Assembly: GCF_036099295.1 (NCBI RefSeq)
Contig: NZ_CP107976.1
Location: forward strand, 1,798,001 to 1,862,000
Length of the DNA stretch: 64,000 nt
Direction: 5' to 3'
Source: Streptomyces sp. NBC_00358
GTDB lineage: Bacteria; Actinomycetota; Actinomycetes; Streptomycetales; Streptomycetaceae
Position 1 is the first letter of the stretch, and each line of letters opens with the position of its first letter. Below are positions 43,801-50,716 of the stretch, one piece after another. Position numbers and translations under genes: made by a program. The notes below the pieces were generated by a model. It was given only the letters and a program-made list of their open reading frames with translations, ran no database searches and was not told where the DNA came from.

Positions 43801-44083
43801 ACGTCTCCGTCCGCTCCGACAGGGCCTCGACCTTCTTGCCCGACAAACGGGCCAGCACCCGGGCCGACGCCAGATCCGCAGCCGCCGAAGGGTAATGCTT
43901 CACCTTCGACCGGGACGACGCCTTGCCCACATGCACCGCGGAACTCACGGCCAGGGCCGGCTCCGCCTCGGCAAGCGCTGTCACAGCCAGGGCTAACGCC
44001 AGCGAACCGGCTATGCCCCGGCTCCACCCACGCCCAGGTTCCAGCAAGCCAGGTCTGCGCCTGACTCCCACTCTCTTGCTCAT
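37898..44083 (-). CDS. Secreted Rhs/YD-repeat polymorphic-toxin-like protein
   Basis: 2061 residues. A long Sec-type signal (about 1-46, SLALALAVTALAEAEPALAV) shows it is secreted. Order of parts: a beta-rich N-terminal region (about 75-310), a DNRLRE-like domain (about 320-510; PSTSALSNVFDTYVQQGETV), Ig-like modules (about 590-720), the start of the Rhs shell (about 840; GSVNLLTGDYTLSDNDASVF), many YD repeats (about 1100-1930; TYDTAGRPTT-like units), and the Rhs core end GARLYNSATGRFLSVDP and CYDINGQ (to 1973). The final 88 residues are a variable tip rich in Trp, His and Gly (RRYWHRARYRAVHYMRHH, AWWGGAGAGPVITYGFWGG), unlike known nuclease tips. The Rhs shell encapsulates and delivers such tips. 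The start region lies in the left arm of a large inverted repeat. Confidence 0.92.
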   Translation of the reverse strand: MSKRVGVRRRPGLLEPGRGWSRGIAGSLALALAVTALAEAEPALAVSSAVHVGKASSRSKVKHYPSAAADLASARVLARLSGKKVEALSERTETSTTWVNANGSLTTELSAGPVRFKDAGKWRSVDLDLRAVGGRVEPKAHPRGLRLGGGQATSAGVKRSASAVHDLVTLGEGDRQIALQWKGDLPRPKLKGNRATYAGAASGADVVVEATRTGFEQYVVLGARPGNGYSYTLPLKAKGLKVRQLKDGSLLFTDRKGKKQATMPAPVMWDARVDKVSGEHTHRAPVKVKVVRAKGTIDLVFTPDAKFLADPKTQYPVTVDPSTSALSNVFDTYVQQGETVDWSTDVELDMGNPGTTNSDGTPRTARSFINWNTKPISDSLVSSAKLSLWNFHSGNTDCAAYPWGVYSTATASTASRWTSQPTWPATASATSTETKGNPGCTSAPDGWVNADVTNLVQTWASAKNVTSGMGLRAPSETATAQWKRFNSANAASNPPKLTVTYNYRPKTGTDQQAGPPFFQDASGAWYVNTTTPTLSDTFVDANNDKVDGTFEIDDATTNAQVGNYLVSPYVPSGQPATVTVPSGLLTNGKTYKFRTNPYDGLHYNNDWSAYATFTVDTSAPSAPTAVTSTDYPSASWVKGVGQAGVFKVTPPSGDQNGIEWSLDGTTWTKVATSGTTPVSITVKPAKAGTNTLQVRATDKADNKSEALSYTFHVGPGGVTSPDEGTRTAARLPLTAEADGSKFDKATFSWRRGEADTWTTVPAGDVTVAGQPLTTWPVALTSGKTPKLIWNATSTVNPDGAVQIRADFIGPSSASASSDPVDVTVDRTADGAAGEDVGPGSVNLLTGDYTLSDNDASVFGLSVDRTASSRSPQAGAGTGQQAPIFGKEWLYGAAGDQTSAPWTVLAKTSATSVSIGASSDDTRLNFTQNAAKTGWIPEVGAEDYTLTGDFSGTFTLKNTEGETTTFTPAGASSTLWNASTSYLDGLANTTTTTVNEAVTLGEYNTSRPKLLIAPTSAVSASACAADPSVKGCRVLQFVYATATTAAGSALGDFKDQVSAIKLWSTVPGASLSTVQTIASYAYDDSGRLREQWDPRISPALKTAYAYDSAGRVTTLTPAGQLPWTFTYGQAGSNPAAGDGMLLKASRPTLTPGSASQTNGTAATSIVYGVPLTGTSAPEDLGTSALASWAQTDTPSDATAVFPADQVPAGNDGSALTASSYTRAGIHYLDASGREVDEATPGHHITVTEYDQFGNTVRSLTAANRELALGTTTAQKTELTGLGISNLASAERAQLLSTTSVYNDTGTREVEGDGPVHQVVLGSKLLSGATTVAQAGSKVIARTQTLKEYDSGRPTDGTAVVKNQVTKQTTGAQLRAWPALTADPRVAATGFDWVKGVPTSKTKDPGGLALTTTTTYDDQGRVIKTALPASTGSDAGATLTTYYSATGTGTCNGRPEWADMVCQTAPVAAITGGGSNPTQLPTKTTEYAVDGQVAKLAETANGTTRTTANGYDTAGRPTTVTITGGLGTAVPAVTTGYDAATGLANNQTSTGGGTITKTFDQLGRQMTYTDADGATTTTEYDALDRPSKTTDTVPSTTTYTYDTAIDPRGLTTSVTDSVAGTFTARYDADGDLATQTLPGGYTQTDEQDTTGSATARTYTRTSDGTVLVADTVSENTHSQIVVHGGTPGVTASQAYTYDNTGRLAQVQDTGADAVCTTRAYTFDKNSNRKSLATAAADTGLDCTTTGATTTSSTYDSADRIVDTGYTYDNLGRTTALPGTTLAYYNSDLVQQQTAGTQRQTWTLDSNQRFRAWTTETNTSGTWTQTAVKTNHYDSDSDSPRWITEDTSGNLTRNIDGPAGDLAATSTKTGATVLQLANLHGDITLQLPLDTTVAPTVLDTDEFGNPRAGQQPTRYGWLGAKVRSTETPTGLTLMGARLYNSATGRFLSVDPVPGGSANAYDYCAADPVNCYDINGQWPHWRRYWHRARYRAVHYMRHHRVFHLYHVAASRTFHNHYVRQCAWWGGAGAGPVITYGFWGGPIDWGMAGLAGGFGCVGGMGSYRWG

Positions 44084-44294
44084 TCAAGCTCCCATGTTCA
44101 CAGAAGCCCCATAGATCAACAGGGCAGCCGCAAAGCTAGCTGAGCCCAAAAGAGGACAAAAATGTTCACAGCAACACCAAGATCACCTAGCTTCAAATCG
44201 AACAGGTAAAACGTTCACAAAAATAAGGAAGGAAAGATGTCAAAGTGCCCATGGCATATTCAAACCAGCCACCCATCAACACAATCCAGCCACC
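44067..44294. repeat. Left arm of 228/229-bp inverted repeat (rhs promoter copy 1)
   Basis: This arm contains the first codons of rhs (from 44083) and about 210 bases of its upstream region. It pairs with 44583-44811 in inverted orientation with about eight substitutions and one 1-base indel. A 288-bp spacer separates the arms. The arm is much lower in GC than the rest of the window. Confidence 0.9.
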
Positions 44295-44582
44295 GGGAAG
44301 CGGCGCAAGCAAGGGCTCTTGCGGGGATTTAACGCATCTCGCGGCACCACTTTGCTGCACATTAGAGGCATTAATTCCGACAACGTGAACAGCGTGTCCG
44401 TGCAGCAAATTTTTCGAGCGTCGAGGCTGACTCGAAAGGCTTTCCGGCATCAAGGCTCCAACCTCTCCATCAGCCCTAATCCCCTTGCTGGGCAGGCATG
44501 CTGGCCGCAGCTCACGGGTTCGCGCATGCCCACTTCGAAACCGTCCTTCAAGTCGCAATCAGCGTCGATTTTCGGTGGGTAT
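44295..44582. other. 288-bp spacer between the inverted arms
   Basis: Unique sequence between the two mirrored promoters. It contains no gene; open frames through it are continuations of the leader frames from each arm. No recombinase site was recognised. Confidence 0.5.
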
Positions 44583-44811
44583 GGTGGCTGGATTGCATTG
44601 ATGGGCGGCTGGATTGAATATTCCATGGGCACTTTGACATCTTTCCTTCCTTATTTTTATGAACGTTTTACCTGTTCGATTTTGAAGCTAGGTGATCTTG
44701 GTGTTGCTGTGAGCATTTTTGTCCTCTTTTGGGCTCGGCTAGCTTTGCGGCTGCCCTGTTGATCTATGGGGCTTCTGTGAACATGGGAGCTTGAATGAGC
44801 AAGAGAGTGGG
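44583..44811. repeat. Right arm of 228/229-bp inverted repeat (rhs promoter copy 2)
   Basis: Inverted copy of 44067-44294, about 96 percent identical by hand alignment. It faces right and ends within the first codons of a truncated rhs start. Both arms carry the same internal ATGGGCACTTTGACATC segment, which opens a short leader frame (MGTLTSFLPYF...) in both outward directions. Confidence 0.9.
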
Positions 44812-44818
44812 GGTCTGA
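44795..44818 (+). pseudogene. Truncated second rhs start (seven codons)
   Basis: ATG at 44795 preceded by the same GGGAGC leader as rhs encodes MSKRVGV, identical to residues 1-7 of the intact Rhs protein, then stops (TGA 44816-44818). The DNA similarity fades within a few bases after that. It is the mirrored 5' end of a lost or never-completed second rhs gene. Confidence 0.85.
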
Positions 44819-44874
44819 TGCAGGTTTGGGTGACAGGTTGACCTGCCCCACCTCTCAGGTTCCAGTTTTGGTGG

Positions 44875-45216
44875 CTAACTGACGGCCTTCACGAAAGGCT
44901 GCCGGACATGCCCCGCGCCTACCAACAGGGTCCGCCACCAGCGCTCGTCACATGGCTTCCCAGTCATCCGACTCCATACCCGGACCACGGCGATCAGCTG
45001 CTCACTGCTGCTCGGATCCGGGACTTTTGCGCTGGACCACTCCTCGTGCAGCCACTCTCCTAAGCGCCTGTCGAGGGCGGACTTCGGGCCGGCTGCTTCA
45101 CTGGCAACTTCACGACGCGAGTACTTCTGACCGCGCTTCTTGCACGCGCGCTTGGCTCTTGCTTCCTGGGCCCGAAGCTCGTCATAGAGGTCACGGGCCC
45201 TGGACGGCTTCCCCAT
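44875..45216 (-). CDS. Hypothetical basic helical protein, regulator-N-terminus-like
   Basis: 113 residues from an ATG with an excellent GGGAGGG ribosome site six bases upstream. The sequence is helical and basic (RACKKRGQKYSRREVASEAA) with a helix-turn-helix-like region (about 25-55) and the block LGEWLHEEWSSAKVPDPSSS, then LIAVVRVWSRMTGKPCDERW. This pattern resembles the N-terminal part of larger Streptomyces XRE-type or ATPase-linked regulators, here ending early, so it may be a stand-alone fragment. It lies next to the mirrored rhs promoter on the opposite strand. Confidence 0.6.
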   Translation of the reverse strand: MGKPSRARDLYDELRAQEARAKRACKKRGQKYSRREVASEAAGPKSALDRRLGEWLHEEWSSAKVPDPSSSEQLIAVVRVWSRMTGKPCDERWWRTLLVGAGHVRQPFVKAVS

Positions 45217-46074
45217 CTACCCTCCCTTCTGACGGCGCCCGCCTGCCCGCCCAGGTACGGCGAGCACCCGCAATGACCTGGAGCGTAGTAGGAATTTGCC
45301 CGCACTGCCCGCTCTTTCAGACACCACTCACTCCCGTCCGGCACGGTCGTTTTGCCCGACCGCTCAGACCGACCCAAGGAGATGAACTCATGGACAAGAC
45401 CACGCCCATCGCCCGCAGGCTCAGCCGCGCTGCGCTCTTCAGTCTGGTACGCGGCGCAGCATAGGCAGCGGGCTCTGCTCTTGTGGCGGGCATCGTCTGG
45501 GTGGGGCAGAACCGGTAGCTCTGGCCGGTCCGTGCGCCACCGGCCGGCCTGATTGCCGCAGCGGAGGCTGCGGTCCGCAGTTGGCAAGCCCCGGCAGGCG
45601 AGGTCTGCAAGAGTGTTCGCGTGCGCTGCCACGGTCGGCGGGCAACTCTTTGCCCGTCGACCTGTAGGCCGCAGATCAGCTCATTGCCACAGCACCCCGC
45701 ATACCTCACACACCACGGGATACAGCCACTACACCGAGCTGATCAGGGACTTCACGAAGGTTCGCCCTGACGAGCCGAAGTCAGTAGTGCGGGCACTGGC
45801 ATCAACGTCGGCCGGATCGCCCCGCAGGCCGCCGCCGACCTCCGTCTCGTCGACGGAACCCCGGTGTGGTGCGGCCTCAAGGCCACCGAACTGACCCTCG
45901 TGAAGCTGTAGCAGGAACCTGAAGCGGTTCTGGAGGCCGTCCTGACTCCGCAGGACTGCATAGAGATCGCAAAGAAGCAGCTCAGCTGCGGAACCCGACC
46001 CCTGCCAAGTGGATCACGTCCAGTAGCGTCACCTCCGCATTCGACCATGCATGCGAGCAACGGGGGAGACAGGC
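45217..46074. other. 858-bp region with decayed small genes
   Basis: Apart from the interrupted small membrane protein at 45390, the same frame near 45783-45910 reads SSAGTGINVGRIAPQAAADL and WCGLKATELTLVKL, which looks like part of a real protein of unknown family. No intact gene with ribosome site is seen. The rhomboid-like gene begins at its right edge. Confidence 0.4.
45390..45518 (+). pseudogene. Small membrane protein interrupted by a stop codon
   Basis: ATG at 45390 has an AAGGAGATGAACTC leader. It reads MDKTTPIARRLSRAALFSLV-RGAA, meets an in-frame TAG at 45462-45464, then continues AAGSALVAGIVWVGQNR to the stop at 45516. The two parts together would form one basic N-terminus and one membrane helix. 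The original protein family is not known to me; small proteins like this occur in Streptomyces mobile elements. Confidence 0.4.
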
Positions 46075-46785
46075 ATGGGCAATTTATTGTTCAACGTGAC
46101 CACGGCAGCGCTGATGGTGCTGATGTTCAAGGCAGGGCTGGCGCTGCTCGGCGCCGACTCGATCCCGCAGCGGCGCATACCCTGGGCCTCCGCGGCCGTG
46201 CTCGCGGTGGCGCTCGCCGGTGTCGTGACCCAACTCAGTTGGGCAGGGGCCATGGACGCTTTCGACGCGGACCCTGGCAAGTCCGGCTGGTGGCGTGTCG
46301 TCACCTCTGTCTTCATGCAGAACGGCGGCTTCCTGGGCGGGGCTTGGAACATCGCGACCCTTGCCGTGGTCGCGGGCCTCGCGGAGTGGTTCTGGGGCGG
46401 GCCCTTGATGATCGGCCTGTTCGTGGCCGGGATTCTTCTTCCGCAACACATCGACTCGCTCTTCATGGAAGCGAACCGCAGCACTGATCCCCGTAACTTC
46501 GCCGGTAGTTCGGGAGCCACTTACTTCCTCGCCGCGACCCTCGCCGCCGGTCTGCTGCTGCGGGCCAAGGACCGTAAGGACCGGCTGCTGGCTGTTGCGG
46601 CACCCGTGCTCGGGCTGGTGATGTGGTTCGCCCAGGAGAACGGGCACGGACTGGTCGTCGTGTACGGGTTCGGGCTGGGCGTCCTGGTGTGGGGACTGGG
46701 GCATCGGATGATCCCACCGGACCTCGATTCGCAGAAGACGCCGCGCATCACAGTGGGTTCACTGGCGGCGAGGATCCGGCTCTAG
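46075..46785 (+). CDS. Rhomboid-like intramembrane serine protease
   Basis: 236 residues from an ATG with GGGAG eight bases upstream; about six membrane helices. Rhomboid-like features in order: SGWWRVVTSVFMQNGGFLGG in the first periplasmic/loop region (the WR motif), the putative nucleophile Ser in GSSGATYFLAATLAAG (GxSG-type), and a His in ENGHGLVVVYGFGLG two helices later, as in the Ser-His dyad. The tail is short and cytoplasmic. Assignment rests on motif order only; the substrate is unknown. It is followed after 82 bases by a PAP2-like gene on the same strand. Confidence 0.65.
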   Translation: MGNLLFNVTTAALMVLMFKAGLALLGADSIPQRRIPWASAAVLAVALAGVVTQLSWAGAMDAFDADPGKSGWWRVVTSVFMQNGGFLGGAWNIATLAVVAGLAEWFWGGPLMIGLFVAGILLPQHIDSLFMEANRSTDPRNFAGSSGATYFLAATLAAGLLLRAKDRKDRLLAVAAPVLGLVMWFAQENGHGLVVVYGFGLGVLVWGLGHRMIPPDLDSQKTPRITVGSLAARIRL

Positions 46786-46867
46786 CCCGACAGGACGACG
46801 GCCGGCTGCGACCTGCGCCCTGGCCGCCAATAACGGGTCCGTGTTGCCCGATGAACGAAGGACGAAA

Positions 46868-47470
46868 GTGAATTCGCCCCTTGCCCGGTCGGGTCCCGCC
46901 ACATCCACGAGCAGCGTTGCTCGCGCTGTGACGGACATCCTGCAGCCGCGCAACGTACTCGTGGTCGGCATGCTCGGGATCGGAGCTGTCGCGGGTGGCC
47001 TCGTCGGCCTGGCATGGGGACTTCTCGGCGCGCTCTGCGCAGGACTGGTGCCCGCCGCCTATATCGAGTTCGAACGGAAACGGGGAAAATGGGGCGACCG
47101 CCATGTGGTGGACCGGACGAAGCGGGCGCCCATCTTCCTCGTCATTCTGGCGTCCGTCGGGACCGGCGCACTCCTGATGACACTGGGGCACGCCCCGGCG
47201 GACGTCATCAGAGCCATGGTCGCGCTGTGGCTGATGACCGTCGTCCTGCTGAGCGTCAACACCGTCTGGAAGGTCTCCGTCGACTCGGCGGTCGCATCGG
47301 CTGTGGTCGCGCTGCTCGCCGTCGTTCACAGTCCTTGGTGGCTGACGGGGTACGCCGTGACCGTGGTGGTGTGCTGGTCCCGAGTGGCTCTGCGGTACCA
47401 CACAGTGTTGCAGACCGTAGTAGGTGCGACCCTGGGGGCGCTGACCACGGCCGCGTGGGTCGGAGCCTGA
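46868..47470 (+). CDS. PAP2-like membrane protein with altered catalytic residues
   Basis: 200 residues from a GTG with GAAGGA nine bases upstream. Four to five membrane helices surround a PAP2-like second motif, CWSRVALRYHTVLQTVVG, with SRx5H intact. In related Streptomyces proteins the preceding motif reads SVHTA; here it is SVDSA, so the usual His is Asp, and the Asp after the SRx5H is Gln. The N-terminal KX6RP motif is also weak (RHVVDRTKRAP). It may be a pseudo-phosphatase or use other residues. It is probably co-transcribed with the rhomboid-like gene. Confidence 0.65.
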   Translation: MNSPLARSGPATSTSSVARAVTDILQPRNVLVVGMLGIGAVAGGLVGLAWGLLGALCAGLVPAAYIEFERKRGKWGDRHVVDRTKRAPIFLVILASVGTGALLMTLGHAPADVIRAMVALWLMTVVLLSVNTVWKVSVDSAVASAVVALLAVVHSPWWLTGYAVTVVVCWSRVALRYHTVLQTVVGATLGALTTAAWVGA

Positions 47471-47966
47471 CCTGGGACCCTGTCGCATACGAGATGCTGC
47501 AGCGCGTGCCTGTGGGCAGCGATCGCCGTTGCCCACAGGCACGCAGCGCCCGGGGCCGGTCCTCCCCATGGTCGCCCGGCACTGCGATCCGTGAAGCGTT
47601 CGACGACACGCACCTGGCCGTCCGAGGCCCGTTCTCCTCCCTCGCATCGACTGGGGTCGCAAAGCCACCATCATCGCTACGGCGAAGGCGACGTCGTAGC
47701 AGAGGGCGCTTGGCAGGCCCAGCTAGTGCGGCAACTGATGGGCGATCTTCGCACCCATCTGGCCGGCGCTGAGGAGTCCTCGGGTCTTCCGCTACGGGTA
47801 AAATTGAGACAAGAGGAGAAGTAGCCGGCTCGGGCTGCACATTGCCTCCGATGGTTCCGATGGTTCGGCAGGGTTTTTCCTTCTCCAGGACTATCAGGTT
47901 GTCCCGTATCGGGGTGCAGTTGGGAGTCAGGCCCTTCCGCAGCACACCAGTCAGTAGAGGCACGCA
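47471..47966. other. 496-bp intergenic region
   Basis: No gene. Near 47647 a plus frame reads RIDWGRKATIIATAKATS followed by a stop, possibly a scrap of a former gene. The 3' part (47770-47960) is lower in GC and carries the promoter of the NfeD-SPFH operon. Confidence 0.45.
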
Positions 47967-48398
47967 ATGGATCCATGGCTGATCTGGTTGATCATCGCGG
48001 CCGTGTTGGCTGCGGCCGAGATCTTCACCGTTACTGCTGCGCTCGGAATGCTAAGTGTGGCCGCATTGGTCACGGCGGGGTCCGCCGCGGTCGGACTGCC
48101 ACTGCCGTTTCAGTTCTTGGTGTTCACCGCCGTAGCGACAATCAGCGTGCTGTTTGTGCGCCCCCTTGCGCTGCGCCACGTTCTCCAGCCCCAAGCGGAG
48201 AAGTTCGGCGTAGACGCACTGATCGGCAGGGGTGCGTATGTCGTCTCGGAGGTGACAGGCCTGGGTGGCAGGGTCCGCATCGGCGGTGAGGAGTGGACGG
48301 CCCGCGCCTACGACGAGACGTTGGTGATTCCTCCTGGAAAGATTGTCGACGTCATGGAGATCAGCGGCGCCACCGCGATTGTCTACCCCCGGGACTGA
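47967..48398 (+). CDS. NfeD-family membrane protein
   Basis: 143 residues. Three N-terminal helices (WLIWLIIAAVLAAAEIFTVT, LSVAALVTAGSAAVGLPLPF, FLVFTAVATISVLFVRPLAL) precede a C-terminal OB-fold domain (about 80-143; IGRGAYVVSEVTGLGGRVRI, YDETLVIPPGKIVDVMEISG). This is the short NfeD form that pairs with SPFH proteins. The SPFH gene starts four bases after its stop, a conserved operon thought to support membrane microdomain or protein quality control. Confidence 0.92.
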   Translation: MDPWLIWLIIAAVLAAAEIFTVTAALGMLSVAALVTAGSAAVGLPLPFQFLVFTAVATISVLFVRPLALRHVLQPQAEKFGVDALIGRGAYVVSEVTGLGGRVRIGGEEWTARAYDETLVIPPGKIVDVMEISGATAIVYPRD

Positions 48399-48402
48399 GA
48401 CC

Positions 48403-49440
48403 ATGGAAACTACGGCGTGGTTGATTGCCGGCCTGATCGTGGCGCTGATCGCGGTTTTCACCGTGGTGCGGGCGGTACGGATCGTGCCCCAGGCGCGTGC
48501 TCGTAATGTCGAGCGGCTCGGCCGCTACCATCGGACTCTGAATCCCGGCCTCAGCCTGGTAATCCCTTACATCGACCGTGTTCGACCGGTGATCGATCTG
48601 CGCGAACAGGTCGTTTCCTTCAAACCACAGCCTGTCATCACCGAAGACAATCTGGTTGTCGAGATCGACACCGTTCTGTATTTCCAGGTCACCGACCCAC
48701 GAGCGGCTTTCTACGAGATCGCGAATTTCCTTCAGGCGGTCGAGCAGCTTACCGTCACCACCTTGCGCAATGTCGTGGGGTCCATGGACCTGGAGAAGAC
48801 GCTCACCTCACGGGACACCATCAACAGCCAGCTTCGTGGTGTGTTGGACGAGGCCACCGGAAAATGGGGGCTGAGGGTCAACCGGGTGGAGATCAAGGCC
48901 ATCGACCCTCCGCAGTCCATCAAGGACGCCATGCAGAAGCAGATGCGAGCCGAACGGGACAAGCGGGCCGCGATTCTCGGGGCTGAGGGGCAACGCCAGT
49001 CGCAGATCCTCACCGCCGAAGGCGACAAGCAGGCTGCTGTCCTGCGTGCTGAAGGTAACCGGACCGCGGCGATCCTCCAGGCCGAGGGCCAGTCGCGGGC
49101 CATCGACGAGGTGTTCCAGGCCGTGCATCGCAATGATCCCGACCCCAAGCTGCTCGCCTACCAGTACCTTCAGACGCTGCCCCAACTCGCGCAAGGCTCG
49201 GGCAACAATTTCTGGGTGATCCCCAGCGAGATCACCTCCGCACTCCAGGGCGTGTCCCGCGCCTTCAGCGAGGTGCTGCCCCAATCACCGGCCACCCGCG
49301 ACAAGCCCTCGGACGACATGGTCGCCCAGGCCGCCAACGACAAGGCTCAGGCGGAAGAAGCCGCTGCCGCGGCCCTCGCCGACGCAGCCAAGGCCGAGGG
49401 CGCCAAGCCCGATGCACTCCCAGCCGACCCGCCTTACTGA
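48403..49440 (+). CDS. SPFH/Band 7 membrane-microdomain protein (QmcA-like)
   Basis: 345 residues. One N-terminal membrane helix (about 5-25), an SPFH domain (about 25-195; VERLGRYHRTLNPGLSLVIP, VEIDTVLYFQVTDPRAAFYE), and a long coiled coil (KDAMQKQMRAERDKRAAILG, AEGDKQAAVLRAEGNRTAAI) with the ILGAEGQRQ-type repeats typical of QmcA/YbbK-like members. The C-terminal tail is Ala/Glu/Asp-rich and ends in PADPPY. It forms oligomeric scaffolds around membrane proteases or channels. The start is fixed by the four-base spacing from nfeD. Confidence 0.94.
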   Translation: METTAWLIAGLIVALIAVFTVVRAVRIVPQARARNVERLGRYHRTLNPGLSLVIPYIDRVRPVIDLREQVVSFKPQPVITEDNLVVEIDTVLYFQVTDPRAAFYEIANFLQAVEQLTVTTLRNVVGSMDLEKTLTSRDTINSQLRGVLDEATGKWGLRVNRVEIKAIDPPQSIKDAMQKQMRAERDKRAAILGAEGQRQSQILTAEGDKQAAVLRAEGNRTAAILQAEGQSRAIDEVFQAVHRNDPDPKLLAYQYLQTLPQLAQGSGNNFWVIPSEITSALQGVSRAFSEVLPQSPATRDKPSDDMVAQAANDKAQAEEAAAAALADAAKAEGAKPDALPADPPY

Positions 49441-50323
49441 AGGAGGGCGGCATCTCTGCCAGCGCAACTCGCGCACCGGAAGCCTCCGAGCGCCAGCCCA
49501 TCTGGAATTCAGGGTGCGACGTGGCTCAACGAACTCCGGGCCGGCCGAAGCCGCGGTCGCGCGATGGGTATACAGCCCGGCCCGCACAGGCTCGGCCTGC
49601 TGCCACCCTCCCGTGCCTGTCCCTCGCGGTAACAGCCCTACTAGGGGTGAGGAGAGCGATGATGCGGCCCTGGATGCATCGGAGGGGCGTTCCGGGCCGC
49701 CAACACCACACCATCGCATCAGGGGCCGCCGTGAGCAGGACCGCAGAGGCAGTACCCGCAGTGACGGTCAGCGGTTCCCCGGTAAATGGCGTCGGCTGCG
49801 GGCGCGCGTGCCGGGAAGTTCGGCAGTGGGGTTCCGAGCCGGAGCAGATGCCCGACGGGCGACGGGGCCGGCTGCCGAAAGCGCGGCGCTTCCCCAGCCA
49901 CCAGCAGTACGCATCACCCGCAGTACAGAGCAGTCCGCAGTACGCAGTCCCACGAGTAAGTGTTGGCCAGAGGGATGAACGGAGGAATCTCGCGCCATCA
50001 GGATCGCCCGGGCGGAATGGCTGAGCCCGGGTGCCGGCCCGCATCGCGTAGTTCGCCTGCCAGGGCCTGGTCTGCCGCGTGGCCCGGACGGCGGCCTGCC
50101 GTTCGTAGAGTTGCTGCGGCAGGAAGCCGGTGTCCGCCGGTCGCTGCGGATGCAACTGGACTTGATCGGGCACTGGCCGCAGTCCTCCTTTTCGTTCTTC
50201 AACCGCCTGCTGGTCCTCCGACACAGCGCCGTACCGCAACTGGGTTCCTGCTTCACCCCGCTGCGCGGGCACAGGTTCGGGCAGCGGTCCGCCAGCGCAC
50301 CTTCGTCCGGTGCTCCAGGGTGC
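49441..50323. other. 883-bp region containing repeat copy A
   Basis: No confident gene. The centre (49718-50032) is a repeat found again in inverted orientation at 59150-59490. Copy A contains several ACTGC-spaced short repeats (GTACTGCGGACTGC-like on the minus strand). The remainder on both sides has no recognised element. Confidence 0.5.
49718..50032 (-). repeat. Copy A of a 0.32-0.34 kb dispersed repeat
   Basis: Read on the minus strand, it begins ACCCGGGCTC, followed by a block of nearly 30 identical bases (CCATTCCGCCCGGGCGATCC onward), and ends TGCTCACGGCGGCCCCTGAT; both ends are shared with copy B at 59150-59490. Identity is high at the two ends and in the middle (AACCCCACTGCCGAACTTCC) and lower between, with several indels. 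It does not appear to code for protein. Confidence 0.8.
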
Positions 50324-50716
50324 TCAGTCGGTCGCTTGACCGGCTGGCCGGGCAGTGCGGCGCTGGGCACGGATCGCTTCCTCCAGGGCGATGCGGATAC
50401 CAAGGTTGAGTTCGCCGCAGGAGACCCAGGCGGTGAGGAGTCCGGCGATGCGGAGCAGCGTGACGCCGGTGCGCTGGGAGACTTCCGTCAGCACGGTCCG
50501 CGCCTGGTCGGCGGGCAGGCGTCCGAGTGCCATCACAATGCCCACTGCCTGCTCTCTCACCGTGTTCGCGCCGGGGTTTTGCGGCATGCCCGGTCGCTCT
50601 GGCAGCGCCCCCGCCTCATGTGCGGTGGCCGCGGTGCGCGGGATGGTCGTGGTGGTCGACTGCTCGGAGTCCGGGTCACCCTTTCGGTCGTGGCCGGAGG
50701 CCAACAGCTCCCGCAT
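50324..50716 (-). CDS. ANTAR-domain protein
   Basis: 130 residues. After a disordered N-terminus of about 50 residues, the ANTAR three-helix module runs from about 53 to 118: REQAVGIVMALGRLPADQAR, TVLTEVSQRTGVTLLRIAGL and LNLGIRIALEEAIRAQRRTA. There is no GAF sensor domain, so it would depend on partners or act constitutively as an RNA-binding antiterminator. It is a single gene facing repeat copy A. Confidence 0.75.
   Translation of the reverse strand: MRELLASGHDRKGDPDSEQSTTTTIPRTAATAHEAGALPERPGMPQNPGANTVREQAVGIVMALGRLPADQARTVLTEVSQRTGVTLLRIAGLLTAWVSCGELNLGIRIALEEAIRAQRRTARPAGQATD

Noticed and set aside
44193..44762. Two outward open frames (MGTLTSFLPYF...) through the inverted arms as real membrane proteins
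   Set aside because: They differ in length because of the 1-base indel, lack conserved ribosome sites and simply mirror the repeated DNA; a short leader peptide remains possible.
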